A stretch of 64,000 bases of DNA, taken from contig NC_089041.1 in assembly GCF_034140825.1 (NCBI RefSeq), positions 24,007,501 to 24,071,500 on the forward strand. The letters are read 5' to 3'. Both the position numbers and the translations under genes were made by a program. The stretch comes from Oryza sativa Japonica Group. Taxonomy: Eukaryota > Streptophyta > Magnoliopsida > Poales > Poaceae. How positions within the stretch are numbered: the stretch's first letter is position 1; the number at the start of each line of letters is the position of its first letter. Under the pieces are notes generated by a model. That model was not told where the DNA came from and did no database searches. It saw nothing but the letters and a program-made list of their open reading frames with translations. Shown here piece by piece: positions 13,156-24,877 of the stretch.

Positions 13156-14187
13156 ATGGCCATGGTGCAGCCGGTGGACATGGCCGTGAAGGCCAACGAG
13201 ATCATGGCGAGGTTCAGGCCCATCGCGCCCAAGCCCGTGCTGCCGGCGGCGGCGGCGGGGGTGACGGGTGGTGGTGACGGTGCTGCGGCGGTGGCGGCGA
13301 CGAACCGCGTGCTCTGCCAGCTGCAGAGCAGGCCGTGCCGGGCGCGGAAGCGGGGGCGGCCCAGCGTAGTGCCGCCGGTGTCCCCGCCGGCGGGGGCCAA
13401 GAGGAAGAGGGCGCCGGCGTACCCGGTCCCCGTGGCGCCGCTCCGGTGCGCGGCGGTGGCCACGGCGACGAGGGCGCGCGTGTCGGTGGTGGTCGTCCCG
13501 GCCCCGGAGAGTGCGGGCGGGGTTAGTGCGCTGGCGCCGGTGTCGCCGAGTGCCGGGGACTCGACGAGGCTCTCGCCGACGGTGGTGGAGGTGGAGGACG
13601 AGGACGAGGAGAGGGGCGTGGTGCTCGTGGAGCGCGACCTGCTGCGGAAGCTGCTGGAGCCGCGGAAGCTGCTGGAGCCGCGCGCGGTGCGCCCCGTGGG
13701 CTCCACCATCCACGTCGAGTCAGTCCACATCGACGTCGGCCGCACCACCGCCGCCGCCGCCGCAGCCGCCCCGAAGACGGCGGAGGAGGTGGAGGCGGAG
13801 CTGGAGTCGGACTCCCTCCCGGCGGTGGTCTCGGACTCCAGCAACCGCGTCCGGCTGGTGAACGACGCGTACAAGCGAATGGTGGGGCAGCCCGAGTGCC
13901 CGTGGCTCGACGCCGTGGCCACCGCCGCGTCCAGGAGGATCAGCGGCGAGGTGGCGCTGGTAGTGTCCGAGCCGGCGGCGGCGGCGGCGGCGCTGCCGGA
14001 GACATGCAAGGGGTTCTCGTGCTCGGCCAAGATCGCGTGGGAGCGCGACGGCAAGTGGTCATCCGTCCATGCACCGTGCGACGTCACCCGGCTGCAGTGC
14101 GAGTCGAGGGACTACGTCTTCGCCTGGAGGTTCCGCGCCGCCGGCGACGAATGCAACACCCACCGCCGCGCCGCCGGCGACGCGTGA
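13156..14187 (+). CDS. DUF7950-type nuclear-looking protein with AT-hook-like motif
   Basis: Intronless, 343 aa. The frame is open upstream to 12793, but the first natural start is the ATG at 13156 in the context GCCATGGCC; residues before it are low-complexity and GC-driven. Visible parts: N-terminal VDMAVKANEIMARFRPIAPKP (residues 7-27); an AT-hook-like core RKRGRPS at 64-70 and a second basic patch AKRKRA at 81-86; an acidic stretch at 145-154; an exact duplication KLLEPRKLLEPR at 165-176; and the conserved C-terminal region VRPVGSTIHVESVH, then PAVVSDSSNRVRLVNDAYKR and MVGQPECPWLD, ending in Cys-rich FSCSAKIAWERDGKW. I recall this arrangement as plant DUF7950; the biochemical role is unknown. 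The AT-hook-like motif suggests DNA contact, but that is inference. Confidence 0.8.
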   Translation: MAMVQPVDMAVKANEIMARFRPIAPKPVLPAAAAGVTGGGDGAAAVAATNRVLCQLQSRPCRARKRGRPSVVPPVSPPAGAKRKRAPAYPVPVAPLRCAAVATATRARVSVVVVPAPESAGGVSALAPVSPSAGDSTRLSPTVVEVEDEDEERGVVLVERDLLRKLLEPRKLLEPRAVRPVGSTIHVESVHIDVGRTTAAAAAAAPKTAEEVEAELESDSLPAVVSDSSNRVRLVNDAYKRMVGQPECPWLDAVATAASRRISGEVALVVSEPAAAAAALPETCKGFSCSAKIAWERDGKWSSVHAPCDVTRLQCESRDYVFAWRFRAAGDECNTHRRAAGDA

Positions 14188-14873
14188 CGACGTGATGCAT
14201 CAAGCCGGAGCAAACTTTAGTAGTGCATAGATGTAATCGTGTTAAGGTGCAATGTTACTAGTAGTAGCAAACTAGATCGGCTGCTTCCTCTTTTGCGAAG
14301 CTTATAGGATGCAAGGCCAGGTTCTAAAGTATATATGATGTTGACCGGAGAATGCAAGGGAAAATTGTAACTTTTGCTTTAGTGAGATTTGTTTGTTCTC
14401 ATGTAGTTTAGCACTAATGATCCATTTGACAGCGACAAGTGATTGCGTCTGCATGCATGGACATCCCAGGATAGATGCATGCATGGACAACCCAGGTTAG
14501 ACAAATGCGTGGTCGCAATCACATTATCCGTGTCGCGTTATCAAACAAAATAAAGAAAAACGTCTTCACTGTCGTGTTCCAAGAGTTGAGAGCAAACCAG
14601 GGCAGAACAACACTTAAGTTTTGCTTTAACAACCTAAGCAAACAGGTAAAGGATCTTTATGAAATGATGTGGAAGGATAATGGTAAACAATTTTAGTACA
14701 CAGGAAATCATTCTATTTGATCACAGTGCACGCTTATTATAATTGAGAGTTGGTTGAGGAACGGTCTAAGCCCACACTCGCACAACAGATTGGAGAAACC
14801 AAAAACAACACATATGGGGGTAAACACCATCTTGTGCATGTCCTGCTAGCAATGTAGCATGCAAGATTAGTGC
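14188..14873. other. Intergenic space between convergent genes
   Basis: This holds the 3' UTR of the DUF7950-type gene and that of the convergent NDUFS4 gene. A short duplicated GCATGCATGGACA(A/T)CCCAGG motif lies at about 14450-14494. No gene is seen. Confidence 0.5.
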
Positions 14874-17800
14874 TCAGGCTTGCTCTGCCTTCGGGGGACC
14901 CCTCCACTTGAAGTTCTCTGCATAAGATTTGGCCTGCATGACAGAAAAACAATTGGTTAATTACAGGGAAGCTACTAACTTAATGCACAACAACCTGGAC
15001 GGTATGTATTAAATTGGTCAAAAAATCTGGGAGAAGAGTGATATCCCCTTCGTCCCGCAGTATTTGTCCTTCAAATCCTTAGCAAAAAGGGTAGCAGAGA
15101 TGGTTAATTACACCCTTGGCAGGATGTATGAAAGAATGCATGCACCCTGAAAAGGCTGCCAAAACAGTGGTCGCGTTGCATCCGTAAGCTTTAGGCACGT
15201 AAATTCAACTACTATGGTAGCCAGTGGTGACTAGCTTGTCCTCATCGGCTTGGTACTAACAAAAGATAGGAGTTGATGAGGATGAGGGACTCTCTGACTA
15301 GATCACATTCGATGTACTCCTACAGTTGATGCAAATTTTGGATTTTTCCCTATCAATCTTCTGACTTGCTAAGTTGTGATTAATGTGAATGCTCTATTGC
15401 TATCTACTTTCTAGAATGAAAGGAGTGCCTTTCGTTCAATTCAAAGTCACGGAGACAGAAAATTCGAAGGTCAACAAATCAGTCGAGTGCCACCATCATG
15501 TAGCAGAACACCCGTTCGATCAGGACCTCCCGTCGTCTCTCCCATTTGGGTCATTGGCATTCATTTCAACCCCTGCTCAAGTTGGTCCTTCAAACTAATC
15601 TGATTAATCCTTCCTCACACCCAATGTTAAAGCATCCCATCACATGATTCCACGTCTCCTCTTCTTGTCTTACACTTCCAAGATGGCACTCTCAACTTCC
15701 CTCCTACGTAGGCCTCCGCCCACTCCCTCAGTCTTAAAAGTATGCCACAGTTTCGTCCCTACAATCTTCTCACCAAGGGCACATTGTAATGCATTTGACA
15801 TGATCTGCCCCGTCTACCATGTTTCATGTATCAGGTATGTGCTACATGCAAGCACATAAATAATAAGTATACTTATTTGCAATAAGCTACATAGCCTCAT
15901 TTTATACAAAATGAGCTAATATGATTAGTATAGATGAAATTGTCTAAGTTTTTTTTTTCTATTCACTGGTGGCTTTTTCTTCACTTTGGCACTTGAACCA
16001 CAATATCAACTATTTCCTGTGGGACTGTGAGGCTGTGACTACGTTATATCCACCAAAATGATGCAGACCACGTTCAACATCACATATTCCACCATCCAGA
16101 ACACGGTATGTTGTTGAACAAAGTTAAAAAAGGGGCACTTAGTAGTAACTTGTAATGCATGAATTGACAAAATTATAAGGATGCAAGAATCAAAGCAACC
16201 AACTGGGTAGATATAAAAAAAATGCATCAACACAGTAAAATGGAAGATACGTAGGGAGGTGTACAGACCTTCAAAAGAGGTGTATGGCGTTTCCTAACCT
16301 GCAGGAAATAGACATTATGTGAGTAAAGAGTTCTAATTTCTTAAGAAATTTAGGAGGTGGATTCCAACAAATATAAAGGCTCGTGGTATGCCAATGAATA
16401 CTGCACCATAGCCCCCCAAAAGCATTCCTACTGTCGAGAACATATTTTATACGCAAATAATATACGAGTTACAAATTGTTTGAAAAAGCTCTAGTTTGCC
16501 ACAGAAATAAAATCAAAGTTCCATGTGTCCTAACTAAAATTACAAGTACAACAAAAATCGGGAACAACAGATTTACTCCTTGAGTTATACGAAGGATTTT
16601 TAGAGATTTTATTTTTCAAAATTGAAACATCGACAAGTGATTCTGAAGACAAAGATTTAAGGCAAATAACATTAAATCATATGGCACATTGGATGCAAGG
16701 CAATCTGAAAATAAAAGACCATGCACCCATAAATGGACCAAATTTCCTTCAGAAACCTGACCATCAGAATTCAGAACACTATAAAAGAACATTCCTTACT
16801 TTAACCTCTAAATTGTAAAGAATTAAGAATCAAATGATCCTATACATTCAAGAGAGAATATGCAATTAAATCCTGCTCCAATATATCCTAATATTTCAGA
16901 AATAAGTATAGCCTTATTTTTTAAACCTGATGTTAAGTATCAGGAATGGATAGACAGATAGTAAGAACTCACCACATAATCCCATCCATGCTTTTCAGCA
17001 AATGCCTTTGCTGAATCTGCACTGTCAAACGTAAGCCCTGCTTCACCAACATTAGCATATGGATCTCCAGTAGATGTCCATCCCATTAATGGGTTCTCCC
17101 ACCTATTATTCACACAAATGTTAGAAGGGGAAAAAGCGGCAGCAACTGAAATAGTAATATCTAATTGTATGCTAGAATGCTATATAATAAGGAGGTGATA
17201 CATAAAGCTAAATGAAGTAAATGCATGAGACATAAAAGAAATGAAATAGACTAAGTACACACTGTTTGACCAAACCAAGGTGACCACCTCAATGAGAGGT
17301 CAAATGCATCAGTTGCAAGGCTTTCATTGTACAAAAAAAAGGGGGGGTAATCTCACGTTAAAGGAAAAAAAGAAACAGACTTCAATCGTCAATGAATTCT
17401 TCTGTTATGAATGTAAATCAAGTTTTAATATGAGACTATTTGTTTTCATTTGATATATTATTGAGGCAGTTCACCAAACAGCAACACAGGGTTTGAGGTA
17501 AATAATTCATGAAAATGAATCAACAATAACCAATAAAACAAAACTGGAAACATACTTTTGGGTTGACACAAAGTTGATTTTCCACCTCCCGACTTTGCCT
17601 GAACCCTGCTGAGATGCAGTCCTAGCGGGTGAATATATTACAACCTGCAAATACACAAGGATAAGTTGATCATGTCTTCCCAGCTAGGTAGTTGAAAAGC
17701 ATACAGTGAGTCTTAAAAGAACAAAAGTGGCAGCAACAAAAATCATATTTTCTTTACAGTATAAATATTTAAACCTATCTGAATAACACAATCCTGTCGT

Positions 17801-19090
17801 AGGCCATTTAGAAGGCCGTTTACTGTATAAACACTAAAAGGTGGGGGAGACCACTTGTTAACAGTCTAATGATCTACAAGAACATAGATCACAATCAAAA
17901 TATTTTCTAGGGCTCACTCTGTATAATAAATCTGCAAAAACATAAGATCTATTGATGTGTAGGCATCCTCTCTCTGCAGACAAACATAAGGTTGATAATA
18001 CCATGAAAAATGTGACTGAAGTGGTGCTATCAGCATTGGGCCATATCATAAGATGCTTCTAAGCTCTTTGAAGTTAAGACGGATCTTTGAAACAACAGAA
18101 GAATTGATCATCAAACAATATTCGTATTAACGAGATTATGTTGTAGAGAAAACTATTTCATGGAAGCTCTGTTCCTCAGAAGTCAGAACAAGAAACTACC
18201 ACTCTACAAGTAGGCCTCTACATGGATTTTGAGGTAATTACAAGAACTATGAAATGGTATGAAACAGACATTAGTTCATAGTCCAACAAGTTATCTAAAT
18301 TCAATAGCTAAGCATTGCTAGCAATTTCATCTTTCTTTGTATGCAGTTAGTTCTATCAAATGTATTTTTAAGTTTGATGTACACCAAGAAAATGGATAAA
18401 TAATAAGCATCCTAGCATCATCTAAACTCTGGTATGTACAGTTCTCTAACACCAATACTGTCAACTCTAATCACAAACAATTTGAAAGGTAAGAACATAC
18501 ACCTATATACATTCAGTCATTCACAGTACATAAACCAAATCAGGATAATTTGATCAAACTCTGTTGCCTCCAGCCCTCCACTAACATAATCTAAAGTGGG
18601 AGAACCCAACCTGGAGAGCAGCACATTCCTCCCAAGTTCTAAACGCAGTTCAAACCACACAAGCGTAAAACATCATCACCAAATTCGCATTTCTATCCAC
18701 TCCACGATTCGAACGTCTACTAGCGATAGCACTGTAGTCCGTACGACGAGTTCACGACCCGACGCCTCCAGGCTCTATGCCTCTATCCCTAAACACGAGT
18801 AACGACCAAAACAACCCACCAAACCTGGACATCTCGAGCGATTCCCACACGGATCCGCGAGGGCTAGCCAATCTATCGCCACTACATAAATCAGAGGTAA
18901 GGTCAGCGAAGCACCGCACCTTGCGGCGGAGGTGCTCCTCGGGGATGCCGGAGACCATGCCGATCTCGCCTGGCTTGATCTCGACGAGGGCGTCGGACGC
19001 CGCCGCGGAGAGCATCCGCGCGGGCGCGGGGGACGGCGAGAGGAGCGTGCGCCCCAGGGAGGGGAGGCTCCGCCGGAGCGGGGCGGCCAT
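14874..19090 (-). CDS. NDUFS4: NADH:ubiquinone oxidoreductase iron-sulfur protein 4 (18-kDa subunit), mitochondrial
   Basis: Accessory subunit of the matrix arm of respiratory complex I, needed for assembly and stability of the NADH-oxidising module. Five exons on the minus strand: 19090-18920, 17644-17556, 17102-16973, 16298-16269, 14933-14874. GT-AG borders and phases agree, giving 159 aa. The N-terminus [27 protein letters not shown] looks like a mitochondrial presequence. The conserved domain follows: [58 protein letters not shown], and [12 protein letters not shown] at the end. Exon 4 is only 30 bp. Length fits the family (about 150-175 aa in plants). In Arabidopsis the orthologue is FRO1. 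The gene is spread over 4.2 kb by AT-rich introns in which I see no other gene. Confidence 0.95.
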
Positions 19091-19504
19091 CTCGTCGGAG
19101 CCGTACGCCGGTGAGGCGGATGGTGGAGGAGAGAAGGGGCGGACGAGAAGGCCGAAGGGGAAACACCGAGAGAGAGAGAGAGAGAGCACTTCAGAACTTG
19201 GGAGAAGAGACGGCTGGACCGAGGATATGTTGGAAGCAGCTCATGTTGGGCCAATCTTCTCGGCCCAGTGTTGTGGGATCCGATTGGTTTATGGGCCGGG
19301 CCTTGCGGCCCAGACTGGTGCGAATTCGATTTGTTTCTGTGTGCTGGGCCCAGTTATGGTCCAGTGGGTGATCTGCAGCCTTGGAGTTGAAGGCCCATAC
19401 CGAGGTTAGACTAGCTCGTTGGGTTTTGGTCCAGATGAACCACTGACTTATCTGGGCCGGCAATGTTATATTGGGCTGCCTCTGGAATAATTCTTGATGG
19501 CCCT
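19091..19504. other. NDUFS4 promoter and 5' UTR region
   Basis: GC-rich near the start codon, with a short GA run at about 19168-19187. Several GGGCC/TGGGC motifs occur at 19238-19400 (for example TTGGGCC and TGGGCCGGG), the kind often seen upstream of plant housekeeping genes. No gene is seen. Confidence 0.5.
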
Positions 19505-20712
19505 TTTGATAATTTATAGAATTCATTTTTCAGTTCCGTTATTTCAACTACACCGTGATGAAGTTCATCAAGAGCATAATCACCCATAATAAGTGTATTC
19601 AGATAATTTAATACACCATTTGGTCGTGAATATTTGATGGTTAGGCCGGACAATATTTGGATGGCAAATTTTACTACAAAACATCTAAATTTCGTGTAAT
19701 TTGCTGATAGACATCGAAAAAACATTCACAAATGAAAGACATCTAAAAATACTAGTAATTTGTTAGAGAACAATATCGACTCAATTAAAAAGATAAATTC
19801 TTGAGAAAGACAAGAATGCCCCTAGAATCACATGCTTCAAACATAACGTTAAAGTACGAATTTAGAAATTATGCAACTCCAAATTTAGCATCACCCCAAG
19901 TACATCACTAGTATACGTGATATTTTATCTTCACCCTAGTCTCAGTTCAAAATCTTTTGACCGTGGGGGCATCCTTGTCTTTTTTAAGAACTTTTCTTTT
20001 CAATTGAGCCGAAAGTGTCATTTAGCAAATTATCAGTTTTTTAAGAGTGTCTTTCAGCCGTGACACGTTTTTATGATTTCTATCAACAAACACAAATTTT
20101 GAGTGTCCTATAGTTAACTTTACCTATTTGGATCTTACTTTTGAAACTTTAACTATCAATAGTCTTTGAAATGCTTAGTTTAAAAACAAAAGACTTGGTA
20201 GTATCAATGTTTTATGCCCATAATATAGACTAATTAAATTTTATAAACTTAATACTAATTGGCCGAAACTTGTTTTAAACGTTAACTATCTAGAAAACGA
20301 GGGAGTAAGTCTTTTGTATTTCGCCTAAGAATGAAAAGTGATTAACATTGTGTAGGAGGACAAATACGTATGACTATGATCACATGAAGTTCTGAAAAAA
20401 AAAAGATCACATGAAAATGCAAGATTACATCTCTAAATCATTTTCAATATCGATGCCAAAGAAATCCACAAATAAGTCCACCTGAATATAGTATAAATAC
20501 AAACGATATTCCTATCTTGGATCTTTTTCCTAGTTCTAGAACAGTACATTTTATTTAACAAGCAATAGCTGACGTGTAACACTCTTATAAGGTCACGTTA
20601 ATCCACTATTTTTTCCCACGATCATAGAGGAAATCATGCACAACCCTAAAACTCTCAATCCCTGTCCTCATTCATATACAGTAAGATTTTTTTTTCCAGA
20701 GAGTACAAAATG
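19505..20712 (+). repeat. Local duplication, copy A (split by a MITE)
   Basis: Matches 21152-21849 nearly base for base on either side of the inserted element at 19663-20124. Shared blocks include TTCATTTTTCAGTTCCGTTA, then a block with ATGAAGTTCATCAAGAGCAT, and CACGTTAATCCACTATTT near the end. Non-coding and AT-rich. Confidence 0.85.
19663..20124. mobile_element. Mutator-type MITE with 9-bp target duplication
   Basis: 462 bp, flanked by perfect 9-bp direct repeats TATTTGGAT at 19654-19662 and 20125-20133. The ends are imperfect inverted repeats: GGCAAATTTTACTACAAAAC on the left and, read inverted, GGTAAAGTTAACTATAGGAC on the right. A 9-bp duplication with GG-starting inverted ends and no coding capacity is the signature of a non-autonomous Mutator-like element. 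The duplicated copy of the locus (about 21290-21305) has a single TATTTGGAT and no insert, giving an empty-site comparison. Confidence 0.9.
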
Positions 20713-21151
20713 CAGGGGAGAGAGGGATGCGGGCACGGGTGATGATGCCGAACTGGCCGAGGCCGCCGATCAAGGACGGCGAAGAAGAGGTCGGGGTCGG
20801 CGGAGGGAAGAAGAGGGAGAACCGAGAGAGGAGAGAGAATGACATGTGAGGCCCACGTGGGCCCCACTATTTTAAAAATATTTTTGTGTGTAGCTCACAT
20901 GTGGGAAACGATTTTTATTATTTTCCGAGATATAATTGCCAGGTAAGCGCTACGTCAATGTCATGTGGGATGGAGACCTAGTCAAACCAGCCACGTTAGG
21001 CCCACGTCAGCCAAAACCGCCTTCCAAACCACTGAGAGACCTCATTTGCACCGGTTTTGACAGTTTAAGGACTGGTTGTATCTGGTTTTAGGGTTCAAGA
21101 ACGAAAAACGGAATCGGTGTAAAATTAAGAGACCTCAGATAAACTTATTCC
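20713..21151. mobile_element. DNA-transposon fragment between the two duplicate copies
   Basis: GC-rich on the left, with GGGCCCAC and CCCACGTGGG-type motifs. It ends at 21132-21151 in ACCTCAGATAAACTTATTCC. That end matches, in inverse, the GGAATAAGTTCAC-type terminus of the element at 41097-42924, and the preceding text (CTCATTTGCACCGG, AAGGACTGG) fits the same rice family. The other end was not found, so it is a truncated copy. Open frames in it are GC shadows. Confidence 0.5.
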
Positions 21152-21849
21152 TTCGATAAATTATAGACTTCATTTTTCAGTTCCGTTATATCAACTACCC
21201 TGTGATGAAGTTCATCAAGAGCATAACCACCCATAATAAGTGTATTCAGATAATTTAATACACCATTTGGTATTGAATATTTGATGTTTAGGAAAATATT
21301 TGGATCTTATTTTGAAACTTTAACTATCAATAGTTTCGCATGCTTAGTTTAAAAACAAAAGAATTAGAAGTATAAGTGTATTCTGCTTATAATATAGACT
21401 AATTAAATTTTATAAACTTATACTAGTTGATCGAAACTTGTTTTAAACGTTAAATATCTACAAAACGAGGGAGTAAATCTCTAGTATTTCGCCTAAAAAT
21501 GAAAGGTGATTAACATTGTGTAGGACAAATACGTATGACTATGATCACATGAAAATGCAATATGACATCTCTAAATCACTTTCAACATTGATGCCAACGA
21601 AATCCACAAATAAGTCCACCTGAATACAGTAATAAATACAAACGGTATTCCTATCTTGGATCTTTTTCCTAGTTCTAGAACAGTGCATTTTATTTAACAA
21701 GCAACAGCTGACGTGTAACACTCTTCTAAGGTCACGTTAATCCACTATTTATTTTTCCACGATCATCGAGGAAATCATGCACAACCCTAAAATCTCAATC
21801 CCTGTCCTCATTCATATCCAGTAAGATTTTTTCCAGAAAGTACAAAATG
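21152..21849 (+). repeat. Local duplication, copy B
   Basis: Second copy of the sequence at 19505-20712, without the MITE. Small indels and scattered substitutions separate the copies, so the duplication is not very recent. It ends at TACAAAATG, after which the two copies diverge. Confidence 0.85.
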
Positions 21850-23998
21850 TGGATTTTAATGTACGTGCTCACGTAGAAAAATACATAAAAGTCTTCTTTG
21901 TTTGCGTTCTATTAGAAAAACATTACGATAACGACTTTTTTTTATTGGATAGTTGCGGTGCATTATGACATTCTGCTATGAAAGCATGGTCGTAATGATA
22001 GTCATGGATGAGCAAGTGACAGCAACATCCTGCGTTAATTTTCTGCACGCATGGTTAGACACAATCCATCCAGAAGGTTTGAAATTAATCGAGAGCTTAA
22101 TTAGATTCACATGTTAATTTAACTGGCGTGGCAGCTTATCCTTGTCAGGCGCCGGCCGGCGGCTAACTCAGTAATACTGATGATTAATCAATTTTCAAGT
22201 CGTACATAAATTTCTTTTTTAAAAAAAAAAACAGAGTTCAAGCCGTATATAGCTGACGCAACTGTCTGTTGATTCGTCAGTGAATTGGTTAATAAAATAA
22301 TATAGTACTTAGCTGATCTTTGGCTGATTTTTTTTACAATAAATTTTGAAGAGATTTATCATACTCCGTAAACTGTGTGAATTGTGGTGATGTTGAATGA
22401 TAATCAATTGTTTTCAGCCAGGTAACGATGATCAATTGTGACATTGCTAGTGAAGTACTATACTATATAATAACTGTCTCGCTGATGTCAGTGATGAACT
22501 TGATAAGAATTAGCAGGAGTAACTAACTAACTAGTAGGAATTGGCGATGAATTAACTTGATTGTACTGTACGTGAGGTACGTGATGCACGTCGTCATATC
22601 TATCTGCCGTGTTCTTGACCACTTCCGTCGAACATTCTTCTTCAGATAAAGCAGATAGAGATACTAGAATGCCACAGGTCTTTAGCCCGTTGAGTCAAGC
22701 AAATTAAATGATTACGAACTAACGTAGTAATTAACTGCACCCAAAAACAAGATCAGCTCCCCTGCCATTAACTAAAACTGGTTAAACTAATTACAGTAGG
22801 CTACCGGATTGATTTCAAATATTATGGCTGTTCTTCTTCAGGTTAAAATTTACATAGTTAGTTTTTCAAAAAAGAAATAATAGACATTTATAATTTAAGT
22901 TTGACTTATACCTGCACTCGAAACTTTGACTCGTTTTCAGATGAATTAATCACGCAGCCTTTTGAGTTTTGATCCATTCAACTGTTCAAGGTTATCTGCG
23001 CGGCGCGAGCGATAAGGGCTTTCAGAATTCAGAGTCCACGCCTTGCCCAGCAATCAAATATTACCGCGGGCCAGAAGCTCTCACGCTCGCGAGAAATCAA
23101 CGCTGCAAAACGCGATGACATCATGATCTGGCAGAAAAATGCAGGCAATCATCATCTCCAAAACCACGAAACGAGAGAAACCGATGACGTCGAAAAACCA
23201 ATCTCAGCGCCGTTAGCTCGTGAAACCAACGTGATTACCCGAAACCTGCAGCAAAAAAATCGTGCTGCAGAAACGTTGTTTTCTCTTTTTTTTTTCAAGA
23301 AAAGGAATAATAGATGCAGGAACTGTAATGATCCGATCCCATTTGATATGGTCAACCAATTAACCAGCATCTTAGAGCTAATCTGATCCGAGCTGCACAT
23401 AATCAGATCGATTCTGTGCTCGAGCTGAGCTCGATATACAATCCGGCGCAGATCGTGAGCTCGAACCGAGCTCGATCGACGGGTAACTGTCATTGTCGGT
23501 AGCTAGCTTGATGCAGAATCACAAGAGTAAATTAATAGTAAGATTTTAGTTATCATCACATACTAAAAAGCTAGTACCGGCCAAATTGCTCTCGGCAGAT
23601 TCCTCTGCATTTTGTTACTCGCACAACTCCACCGGGTCAATCGTGGCAAGCAAGGCACGAAATTAATTTTCTTTTACAAAACTGAACAGTAGTATCTTTC
23701 TGAACGAAATTGAATACATATTTCTTTCAGACATCCATACTTGACCAAGCACACGCATAGGCAGGCAGCAATCACGCGCCAACATCTGAAGATCAAGTCT
23801 TTGCTCCAGAAAGAAAAACACACAAAAAAAATAATAATAACACGTACTAGAAGAAGAGCAGGTCGTCGCGGAGACCCAAGAAATAAACGAGTCGGGACAG
23901 AAACAGAGGCGATCGCGTTGCGTTGCGTTGCGTTGGCAAATCCTCTTTAAAAGGCTCGTGCCCGTGGCGCCAGAAATCGTTGATCCGCACACGGTAAT
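21850..23998. other. Intergenic DNA upstream of the ZCF37-like gene
   Basis: AT-rich with no supported gene. At 23396-23475 there is a cluster of GAGCTCG/CGAGCTC palindromes. The long minus-strand frame over 23663-24895 is mostly the GC-rich shadow of the ZCF37-like gene. A TTTAAAAG at about 23946 might serve as a TATA-like element for that gene. Confidence 0.4.
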
Positions 23999-24877
23999 AT
24001 GCAAGAGATGTTGTTCTGCGGCACGGGCAGTTTCAAGGACGTCGACGGCAAGGCGGCGGCGCCGGAGGCGAAGAAGAAGAAGCAGGGCGGCGGTGGTGGT
24101 GGTGGGAAGAAGGAGAACCCGTACGCGTCGAGGGGGCTCGACAAGTTCTCCACCGTGCTGTCCGAGCTCGAGTCGCGGCGGGAGAAGATCCTTCGCCAAG
24201 TCGGCGGCGCCGGCGGCGGCGGCGCACCGGGGGAGGGCGGCGGCGGTGGTGGTGGTGAGCATGTGCTCGTCCGGTTCGTGCAGTCGGAGGGGAAAGGGTG
24301 GGTGCCCATCGTCGTCAAGCTCCCGCCTGAGGAGGAGGAGCAGCAGCAGCGGAAGGGAGGGAAGAACAAGCGGAAGCAGCAGGCGGCCGCGACGTCGGCG
24401 ACCTCGTCGCAGTCGTCCACGCCACCGACGTCGGAGCCCGCCAGCCCCAGGGAGGACGTGATCAAGCCCGCGCGCCCCGCCGCCGCCGCGGCGGCGGCGG
24501 AGCCGGGGAGTGCGAAGCGGAAGGCCGGCGTGAGGTGGTCGTGGTCGGACGTGCGGCCGCGCCACTACATGCCGTTCGTGGCGGTGCTGCTGCTGGCGAG
24601 CCTCGTGGTGTTCGGCAAGGTGTTCGCCATCTGCTGCACCTCCGTCTGGTGGTACCTCGTGCCGATCCTGACGGCCAGCTCTAATGGCGCCGGCGGCGCC
24701 GGCGGGGCGCACGGCGTGAGGAGATCGAAGGCCGCCGTCAAGGTTCTCGGCAAGAAGGCGAGCGACAAGAAGATGGCCGTGACGCCATTGCTGGGTCCTT
24801 CGCACGGCAAGAGGGGTAGCTCCGGTGTCCATGAGTTGATCTCGCCGAGAAGTCATCCACATGGGAAGAAAGGGTAG
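23999..24877 (+). CDS. ZCF37-like protein with a C-terminal membrane segment
   Basis: Intronless, 292 aa. Conserved parts: MLFCGTGSFKDVDG at residues 4-17; KKENPYASRGLDKFSTVLSE at 37-56, followed by LESRREKILRQ; and HVLVRFVQSEGKGWVPIVVK at 88-107. The order (M-F/L-CGTGSF, NPY(A/S)(S/T)RGLDKF, VRFV..S..W.PIVVKL) is what I know from Arabidopsis ZCF37 and relatives, whose function is not known. Between them lie Gly-rich and Lys/Gln-rich linkers. Residues 192-224 (FVAVLLLASLVVFGKVFAI and onward to VPIL) form one, perhaps two, membrane segments with a Lys/Arg-rich tail after them. Start: the ATG at 23999; a second ATG three codons later would fit the family equally well. Confidence 0.75.
   Translation: MQEMLFCGTGSFKDVDGKAAAPEAKKKKQGGGGGGGKKENPYASRGLDKFSTVLSELESRREKILRQVGGAGGGGAPGEGGGGGGGEHVLVRFVQSEGKGWVPIVVKLPPEEEEQQQRKGGKNKRKQQAAATSATSSQSSTPPTSEPASPREDVIKPARPAAAAAAAEPGSAKRKAGVRWSWSDVRPRHYMPFVAVLLLASLVVFGKVFAICCTSVWWYLVPILTASSNGAGGAGGAHGVRRSKAAVKVLGKKASDKKMAVTPLLGPSHGKRGSSGVHELISPRSHPHGKKG

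Noticed and set aside
12768-14087. 439-codon minus-strand frame
   Set aside because: Antisense shadow of the DUF7950-type gene, whose plus-strand frame has conserved motifs.
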